This document shows, one piece after another, positions 58,767-64,000 of a stretch of 64,000 nt of DNA. The first letter of the stretch is position 1, and every line of letters begins with the position of its first letter. The notes under the pieces are model-generated. The model did not search any database, was not told the DNA's origin, and worked only from the letters and a program-made list of their open reading frames with translations. The stretch comes from Cyanobacteria bacterium SZAS LIN-3 (GTDB taxonomy: Bacteria; Cyanobacteriota; Vampirovibrionia; Obscuribacterales; Obscuribacteraceae), in assembly GCA_018266215.1 (NCBI GenBank), contig JAFEAV010000029.1:1-64000 (forward strand), given 5' to 3'. The position numbers and the translations under genes were made by a program.

Positions 58767-59663
58767 ATGGTGCCTTATATCGCCGACAGTCTGTCCAAAT
58801 TGAAGGAATGGCGTGCGGGTCTGGCCAGTCCCTGGCTTCTGGGTGAGGAGCAGTTTTGCCGTTTGCCTGAAGGTGCCGATGTCGGCTTTGTGCCGACTAT
58901 GGGTGCCCTGCACGACGGTCATATCGAGCTGGTCCGACGGGCCCGCAAAGACTGCAAGCATGTGATTGTCTCTATCTTTGTAAATCCCTATCAGTTTGCC
59001 CCTACTGAAGATTTCGACAAGTATCCCCGCACCTTTGAGCGGGACCTGGCCCTGCTCAAGCAGGCCAATGTCGATTGTGTTTTTTATCCCAGTGAAGCTG
59101 AGATGTACCCCTTTGGTCGCGAAGGCATTGTCAGCGTATTGCCGGCCACTCCGCTCAACGACACTCTGGAAGGCGCTTTTCGCCCGACATTTTTCCGCGG
59201 CGTGGCCACCGTCGTCACCAAGCTTTTCACGCTTGTACAGCCGCATGTAGCATATTTTGGTGAGAAAGATTTTCAGCAATTACTGGTCATAAAGGCACTG
59301 ACGCGGGATCTGGACCTGCCTTTGAAGGTAGTGGGAGTGCCCACCGTGAGAGAAACTGACGGCCTGGCCATGAGCAGTCGCAACGCCTATCTCGACGTCG
59401 ATAAGCGCAAACTGGCGCCGGTTTTGCACCGCACACTCAGCGCCGTCAAACATGGATTTAAGGCCGGTGTCAGGCTTCCCGATGCGGTAGCCGCCGCCAC
59501 GGCCGAACTCAAAGCGGTGAACCAGCTTGATCTGCAATATCTCAGTGTTTGCGATGCCGAAACGCTCGCGCCGCTGCAGGAATTTGCCCTGCCTTTTGTT
59601 GTGCTGGTGGCGGCAAAGTTGGGCGAAGTCAGACTGATCGATAATATCGTCGTCCGGGCTTAA
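58767..59663 (+). CDS. panC: Pantothenate synthetase
   Basis: Enzyme of 298 residues joining pantoate and beta-alanine with ATP to give pantothenate, the CoA precursor. Start at the ATG with AGGGGA upstream. Diagnostic motifs: VPTMGALHDGHIELVR (HxGH nucleotidyl-transferase site), VSIFVNPYQFAPTEDFDKYPR, YFGEKDFQQLLVIK and MSSRNAYL (the KMSKS equivalent). All catalytic residues seem present. Cytosolic. It is divergent from the retropepsin gene with about 107 bases between starts. The IlvC-like gene and the CoaE fusion lie within 9 kb, so the CoA pathway is represented three times loosely. Confidence 0.95.
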   Translation: MVPYIADSLSKLKEWRAGLASPWLLGEEQFCRLPEGADVGFVPTMGALHDGHIELVRRARKDCKHVIVSIFVNPYQFAPTEDFDKYPRTFERDLALLKQANVDCVFYPSEAEMYPFGREGIVSVLPATPLNDTLEGAFRPTFFRGVATVVTKLFTLVQPHVAYFGEKDFQQLLVIKALTRDLDLPLKVVGVPTVRETDGLAMSSRNAYLDVDKRKLAPVLHRTLSAVKHGFKAGVRLPDAVAAATAELKAVNQLDLQYLSVCDAETLAPLQEFALPFVVLVAAKLGEVRLIDNIVVRA

Positions 59664-59681
59664 TAGCTGGTTTTAAAACTC

Positions 59682-59695
59682 AAGCGATATCGCTT
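59682..59695. repeat. Palindromic repeat AAGCGATATCGCTT, copy 2
   Basis: Identical to 39892-39905, located 18 bases after panC and just past the convergent small gene. Read on the minus strand, the flanks AGTT and AGTTT match copy 1, so the shared unit is about 23-25 bases. Confidence 0.55.
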
Positions 59696-59700
59696 AACTT

Positions 59701-60012
59701 TCAGCAGGTCATCTGGCTGATTGCCAGGGGGCTGAAAGCCTGACTATTGCCCTGGCCTTGCAGGTTGGAGAGACTGGGCACATAGCTGACGTTCTTGAAA
59801 TTACCGTTCAGCTTGAGGGTCAGGTCTATACGAGGAAGGAAAGAGCGGGTCTCGTCGTCGTTGAAATCAAGGGAGGCCAGGTCCAGATTGCCGGCGGCGG
59901 CGGGGGCCATGGCTTTGATTTCTTCCTGCCATTCCACCTGAAGGGCACCTTTCATGCGCACTGAGGACCGTTTCAGGTCGGCGATATCAAAGTTTTCGGT
60001 TGCTCTAGACAT
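59701..60012 (-). CDS. Hypothetical protein
   Basis: Protein of 103 residues started at the ATG with GGAG eight bases upstream; the longer open frame is not needed. A helical N-terminus (MSRATENFDIADLKRSSVRMKGALQVEWQEE) is followed by an acidic, Phe/Leu-rich part (LASLDFNDDETRSFLPRIDLTLKLNG). No signal peptide or known motif. It ends in a cysteine. Convergent with panC. Confidence 0.55.
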   Translation of the reverse strand: MSRATENFDIADLKRSSVRMKGALQVEWQEEIKAMAPAAAGNLDLASLDFNDDETRSFLPRIDLTLKLNGNFKNVSYVPSLSNLQGQGNSQAFSPLAISQMTC

Positions 60013-60229
60013 CGTTTCAGCTCCAGGGGGCTCGTTGCTCGTGAGGATATCTATACCGGTCCTCCGTTTTCTGGACAGACCCGGCAATTTTAATCTTGGC
60101 CCCGCCAACCCTTTACCTTAAAAGCCGAAGAAATTGTCTGCATTCCAGCCGGTCGGGCCAAAGAGTGGGAGAATTTCAGTAGTATCTATTTAGTAGATAC
60201 CAATTTGAAATAAGGCCTCGGGGGGCGAA

Positions 60230-60847
60230 ATGTCCGGTACTGAAAAGGGCGTTGAAGCGGCGAGAATTAGCCGGATGGTTTACGAGGAGATGGAGCGCAC
60301 GCTCCACGGTCTTCTTGGTCCGGAAAATGTGAAGGCGGTGCAGGTCACTTTTGACGGCGCCTGGCAGACCCTGGGTGAGCTGGCCCAGACCGGCATCAAG
60401 GGTGTGCAGATAGCCATAGACCTTATAAGCGAGCTGATTCGCGACCTGACCGGGGTGGTCTCCTTCAATATCATCCCCAAGCCGCCGGCCGAGATTGAAG
60501 TCGACATCAAGCTCAAAACCACCAGTGAGCTGCCTTTTAAGGAGACTGTCGCACCATTTGTTGAAATGGAAGCGGTCTGCATCGCCAAACGTATTCATTT
60601 TCAGGCACTTGTGGACAAAGAAATAAATGGTTTGCGCTGCAATATCAATGAAGGCTTTTCCATCCGTTTCAGCACGCCCCTGGGCAAGCCGACGGTGCCG
60701 ATACAGGGCACGGTCATTCTCAAGCATGATGAGAAGAAACAACTGGTGATGGAGACGACCACCAATTTGCCGGGCACGACATTCCCTGTGAGCATCACTA
60801 TTCCTATAAAACAGCTGCTCAGGCAGGCGCGCAAGAAAGCGTTTTAG
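60230..60847 (+). CDS. Hypothetical protein
   Basis: Protein of 205 residues, not recognised. The first 75 residues are helical with amphipathic segments (ISELIRDLTGVVSFN), the rest is beta-rich with regular Lys/Thr strands (EVDIKLKTTSELPFKETVAPF, TVPIQGTVILKHDEKK, TLPGTTFPVSITIPIKQLL). The composition resembles a lipid-transfer or polyketide-cyclase-like barrel, but I cannot support that by motif. It ends overlapping the convergent IlvC-like gene by four bases. Confidence 0.58.
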   Translation: MSGTEKGVEAARISRMVYEEMERTLHGLLGPENVKAVQVTFDGAWQTLGELAQTGIKGVQIAIDLISELIRDLTGVVSFNIIPKPPAEIEVDIKLKTTSELPFKETVAPFVEMEAVCIAKRIHFQALVDKEINGLRCNINEGFSIRFSTPLGKPTVPIQGTVILKHDEKKQLVMETTTNLPGTTFPVSITIPIKQLLRQARKKAF

Positions 60848-61827
60848 AAGCGCAGCACTGTTTTGAGAGTCCTGCCGGTGCGGGCCAGCTTCGAGCTTTT
60901 TTCCGCCGCGACAAATTCCCGTGTCACCGGGGAGCCGCCTGCCGCCTCGGCGATGAAGCTTCTGGCGAAGGCGCCGCTTTCAATGTTTTGCAGTATTTCT
61001 TTCAGTCTGTGTTTGGCGCCGGCATTGATGATCGCCGGTCCGGCCACCACCGAGCCGTATTTGGCTGTATTGGAAATAGCGCTGCGCATGCCGTCCAGGC
61101 CCTGGGTGAAAAGCAGGTCGGCAATCAGTTTGACTTCCTTCAAACAGGAAATATAGGCCAGTTCGGGCTGGTAGCCACTTTCAACCAGGGTCATAAAGCT
61201 TGCTTTGATCAGCTCGGGCATGCCGCCGCAGAGCACCGCTTGCTCGCAAAATAGATCGGTAATGGTTTCTTCCTGAAATGTTGTTTTGATCGCCCCGGCT
61301 CTGGTGGAGCCGATTCCGTGAGCATAGGCCAGGGCCACTTGCAGGCCGTTTTTGGACTGGTCTTTTTCTACGGCGACCAGTGCCGGCAGGCCTTTCCCTT
61401 CCAGAAATAGTGAGCGCACCTGGCGACCGGGGCCGGTCGGCGCTACCAGCAATATGTCCGAGTCATCGGGCAGAGTAATTGTTTTGTTTGCTACTACAAA
61501 GCCATGCGCAAAAACAAAAGTCTTGTGACCTCTGATCTGTGGTTTGATCTCGTCGTTATAAACGGCCGGCACATGTTCGTCGGGCAGCATGATGGCCAGA
61601 AGATCGGCCTCCCGGGCGGCCGAGCCGATGCCATGAATTTGAAAACCGTCGCTCTTGGCGGTGTGCGCAGCAGACCCGCCCGGTCGGGCGCCGACAATAA
61701 CCGTCAGCCCGCTGTCGCGCAGATTGAGTGCGTGTGCCCTTCCCTGGTTGCCATAGCCGATTACGGCGATGGTTTTGTTTTTCAATACCGCCAGATTTGC
61801 GTCGTTTTCATAATAGATCTGGGCCAT
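60844..61827 (-). CDS. Ketol-acid reductoisomerase-like protein with altered active site
   Basis: Protein of 327 residues, the length of class I IlvC enzymes, with GAGGAA before the ATG. The Rossmann core GYGNQGRAHALNLRDSG and the knotted C-terminal domain (TFQEETITDLFCEQAVLCGG with D191 and E195; SNTAKYGSV with S252) are clear. By eye, two of the eight polar active-site residues known from E. coli IlvC are replaced: the lysine of VAPKxPG is T131 in VAPTGPG, and the first C-terminal metal glutamate (YFExLHE) is S227 in YISCLKE, although E231 is kept. The TAEYG glutamate is also K256. It may be a paralogue with another reaction or no isomerase activity. No other ilv gene lies nearby. Confidence 0.8.
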   Translation of the reverse strand: MAQIYYENDANLAVLKNKTIAVIGYGNQGRAHALNLRDSGLTVIVGARPGGSAAHTAKSDGFQIHGIGSAAREADLLAIMLPDEHVPAVYNDEIKPQIRGHKTFVFAHGFVVANKTITLPDDSDILLVAPTGPGRQVRSLFLEGKGLPALVAVEKDQSKNGLQVALAYAHGIGSTRAGAIKTTFQEETITDLFCEQAVLCGGMPELIKASFMTLVESGYQPELAYISCLKEVKLIADLLFTQGLDGMRSAISNTAKYGSVVAGPAIINAGAKHRLKEILQNIESGAFARSFIAEAAGGSPVTREFVAAEKSSKLARTGRTLKTVLRF

Positions 61828-62066
61828 CGGTCTTCCTCGAAGTGGGATTAAATGTGGTGGCTCTTTACATTAAATGGCGTCAAAAGCCCCGGGCACTGGC
61901 TAATTTATACATTAAATCGGGGCTTTTAGATGAGAGATTACAATTCAGGTTAAACCTTGCCGTTAGGTCTTGTCTTCTGCGCTGCTTGTTAATAGACTGA
62001 TGCAGTCTCCGGCTCGTTTAATGTTCTTGCTGGAGCTCGGTGATCTCGGGAGGACAGGCACCATTT

Positions 62067-63350
62067 ATGGCGCAAACTGTTCAAACCGGCTTAGTAAGCC
62101 AATTGTATACCGGCGCGCTGGGCAAAACAGCGGCTGAGCTTTGCATCATTGGTGATGGCATCGAAGCGTTAGCTTTATCTGCGCTTTACAGTAAAAACAG
62201 TGCCGCTGCTTCTGCCGGGAATCGCGCGGGTGCCGAAGATCTGCCGTCCATAAGGCTTTTGGGCGGTGTCGTACCGCCGCACATAGAATTCAGCTCACTA
62301 CTGGGGACAATCGACAAAATTGTCACGGGACAGATAAAAACCAAACACGACACCAATGTCTTGCATGTGGCGGATCGCCGCCTGCGCGTCAGTGATCGCG
62401 GATTTGATCCCGGCCAATGCCTGGAGAACGCAAGCCAGGTCATACTCTCCTGTCCCGCCACTGCCTATGGTGCAGTGGCCGCTAAGATAGCTCCTTTTGT
62501 AAATGAAAGCATGACCATCGCTCTCGTGGGAGCTCCGTTGTTTGGCGCTTTCCAGTTTGATTATCATTTGCGGCAGCATCGCCCCGACTTGATCGTCAAT
62601 ATTGTCGAGATGGACAGTTTGTTTAACCACGCCAAAAAATCCAGTCACGGCATTTCACTCAGTGGTGTGCGCCGTCGGGTCAATCTTTCGGGTCGTTCAC
62701 GCAATGAGACGCGGCGCTCAATGCCGCTGGCGGCGGTGCTTTCTCCGGGCCTTCTGCCGGCTTCCAATTTGCTCGAGCGCGGGCTGCTCGACGTTGGCGC
62801 CATTGTGCGCCCGGTACTGGTTTTGAGTGCTTTGCTCGGTGGAGGCGTCGATCGCCTGGCCAATATTCCTGAGATGCTCAACCGTTCTAATCTCTCCACC
62901 CTGACCGAAATTGAACGAGAGCTGTCCAAATTGACTTTCGTCTACAAGTCTTCTCTGGTTGATTTCACCCGCATACTGCGTGAAGAAGCGCGAGCCAATT
63001 CCAATTTTCTCCCGGCCAGGCGTCAGCTTATGTCCGGCGCCAATCCAGCCGACAGCACAACCGAGGCCCTGGCTGAGGCTGTTTCGGCTGCATGTTCCTC
63101 ATGGTTTTCCGGATTGACATGGACACATGGTCTGGCCATCGAAGTGCTCAGTCGTTATGTCGGTGAGCAGCTGGTGCTCATTTCCGAGCTTGGCAAAAAG
63201 GCCGCTGTTGCTATGCCTGTACTCGACAGTGTGATCGATCTGGCTTCCGCTCTGGTTGGCTACGACCTGCGCAAACAGGGACGCACGCTTGCTTCCTGTG
63301 GACTTGATCGGGCCTCGCTCGCGGACCTGATCGAACTGCTTAATGCTTGA
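62067..63350 (+). CDS. Rossmann-fold protein resembling opine dehydrogenases
   Basis: Protein of 427 residues. The N-terminus LCIIGDGIEALALSAL is a degenerate dinucleotide fold, and the helical C-terminal half (PASNLLERGLLDVGAIVRPVLVLSALLGGGVDRLANIPEM) follows the layout of the octopine/nopaline dehydrogenase family, where LETxLxNxNAVxHP carries the catalytic histidine; here that position is arginine. Thus it may be a non-enzymatic or shifted relative. A GTG at 62040 is an alternative start. No signal peptide. It is divergent from the IlvC-like gene, itself structurally similar, so the pair could be partners. Family assignment is tentative. Confidence 0.55.
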   Translation: MAQTVQTGLVSQLYTGALGKTAAELCIIGDGIEALALSALYSKNSAAASAGNRAGAEDLPSIRLLGGVVPPHIEFSSLLGTIDKIVTGQIKTKHDTNVLHVADRRLRVSDRGFDPGQCLENASQVILSCPATAYGAVAAKIAPFVNESMTIALVGAPLFGAFQFDYHLRQHRPDLIVNIVEMDSLFNHAKKSSHGISLSGVRRRVNLSGRSRNETRRSMPLAAVLSPGLLPASNLLERGLLDVGAIVRPVLVLSALLGGGVDRLANIPEMLNRSNLSTLTEIERELSKLTFVYKSSLVDFTRILREEARANSNFLPARRQLMSGANPADSTTEALAEAVSAACSSWFSGLTWTHGLAIEVLSRYVGEQLVLISELGKKAAVAMPVLDSVIDLASALVGYDLRKQGRTLASCGLDRASLADLIELLNA

Positions 63351-63406
63351 CAATTGTCACCAGTCTTGGTGACTGAGCTCTGGCTGTCCTGACAAAGATC
63401 TTGTCA
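63348..63406. promoter_or_regulatory. Cluster of TGACAA inverted repeats
   Basis: TGACAATTGTCA (63348-63359, perfect palindrome including the stop codon), GTCACCA-gtct-TGGTGAC (63356-63373) and TGACAA-agatc-TTGTCA (63390-63406), then TTGTCA at 63415 and GTCACA at about 63430. Looks like an operator array for a regulator of the downstream gene, or overlapping hairpins. Confidence 0.4.
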
Positions 63407-63878
63407 AGCGCGGCTTGTCATGAGCTTTGGTCACAAATCGGCCGCGGCTAAAAGTGCCGTGCCGTGAACCTTGTGTGACATTCTGGTGCCATGGAAGATG
63501 CTCGCGTGAGCTATTTCTTCTTGGAAACCTCGAAATAAACCTGTCTTGCTCAGATTTTAGATCAGATGAAAAGTAGATGTCATGATTATTGCTACTTAGA
63601 GGTCCTATTCCATAGCCTTAAAGCTCAATATCTCTTTCTCTCCTCCAAGAAGTAATCACGTCTTAAGACAAGCCCCAGCTACTCAGTTTCATCACAACTA
63701 GATCTCGCTGCTCGTTGCAGTCAGGTCTGGCGTACGTTGTGAATGTCTGGGTTTCTTGCTTGGTCTGGTGCGACGAGTCTTCCCGGAGCTGTCTCTACCA
63801 AAGCCCTGTCGGGCCCGCGCGCGGCTGTTTTCACCGTCCGCGGCAATCAAAAAGAAAATTTAAAAGAGAGGCATGCCT
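63351..63878. other. Intergenic region before the last gene
   Basis: About 530 bases with the TGACAA repeats near the start and AT-rich stretches later (AAAAAGAAAATTTAAAAGAGAGG). No coding frame is convincing. Confidence 0.5.
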
Positions 63879-64000
63879 ATGGCTACTTTTCAGCAATCTG
63901 AAATTGTGGAGCTTTTGGGTATAACCCCGATTGCTCACGTAACCGATGACGAGATCTGGCAACATCTGGTCACGCCCACCGTCAAGGGACTCCTCGGAGA
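63879..64000 (+). CDS. Gene start, 3' partial, unknown product
   Basis: ATG seven bases after GAGAGG opens a frame that runs off the window with 40 codons, beginning MATFQQSEIVELLGITPIAHV. The sequence is soluble and protein-like (DDEIWQHLVTPTVKGLLG). An ATG two codons earlier is in frame but too near the ribosome site. Too short to classify. Confidence 0.6.
   Translation, partial: MATFQQSEIVELLGITPIAHVTDDEIWQHLVTPTVKGLLG

Noticed and set aside
1..64000. tRNA, rRNA, transposase or integrase genes
   Set aside because: None recognised on either strand by reading; no cloverleaf-like segment or recombinase motif was found, although a short tRNA could be missed by eye.

Overview
The window is bacterial chromosome, densely coded, with no rRNA, tRNA, phage, IS element or CRISPR array that I can see. 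Protein content suggests a didermal environmental heterotroph: two Ser/Thr kinases fused to TPR or other repeat modules, several stand-alone TPR proteins, a lipobox lipoprotein, PPK2 polyphosphate kinase, a purple-acid-phosphatase-like enzyme, GH15 glucan hydrolase and acyl-CoA dehydrogenases. My best guess is a non-photosynthetic relative of cyanobacteria (Melainabacteria/Vampirovibrionia, Obscuribacterales-like). This rests on gene style only and no marker gene is present.

Layout. 0-14.2 kb: GH15 enzyme plus TPR gene; a convergent kinase-TPR gene; a DUF255 thioredoxin-fold protein; a TPR protein; a Fur-type repressor with a doubled winged helix; a CooC-like ATPase with a thioredoxin-like 2Fe-2S protein and a small membrane protein; an esterase overlapping a flavin monooxygenase. 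14.5-24.3 kb, minus strand: two tandem M1 aminopeptidases, a membrane-tethered FMN glutamate-synthase-domain protein and three small unknown genes. 25-35 kb, plus strand: a protealysin-like M4 peptidase, two large acyl-CoA dehydrogenases with structured leaders, an uncharacterised HEXXH protein and a membrane-anchored repeat protein. 35-39 kb: a TacA/TacT-type toxin-antitoxin pair, an acyltransferase, a four-repeat protein and a deacetylase-fold protein. 40-44.6 kb: CNNM/CorC-type transporter, metallophosphoesterase and a divergent subtilase in one run. 44.8-50.5 kb: a second kinase, a lipoprotein, a two-component pair and a zinc-ribbon protein. 50.6-55 kb, minus strand: methyltransferase, OsmC, PPK2 and an unusual dephospho-CoA kinase fusion. 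55-64 kb: small unknown genes, a double retropepsin-like protein, PanC, an IlvC-like protein lacking key residues, a Rossmann protein resembling opine dehydrogenases and the start of one more gene.

Functional threads. Intracellular proteolysis (two M1, one M4, an HEXXH protein, a subtilase-like protein, retropepsin-like domains) and fatty-acid oxidation dominate the middle. CoA supply appears twice (PanC and CoaE). Phosphate and polyphosphate handling appears in PPK2 and the phosphatase. Genes at about 16.5-35, 40-44.5 and 50.7-55 kb use a strongly GC-rich third codon position and near-consensus ribosome sites, which fits high expression, while the flanking genes are less biased.

Most unusual items: a CoaE kinase fused to a nine-cysteine cluster, a transmembrane helix and an outer repeat domain; a Fur protein with two DNA-binding domains; an IlvC-like protein missing two catalytic residues; a three-way-junction RNA candidate ahead of a FadE-like gene; a repeat module of about 100 residues shared by a stand-alone protein and a kinase tail; and a repeated palindromic intergenic element.
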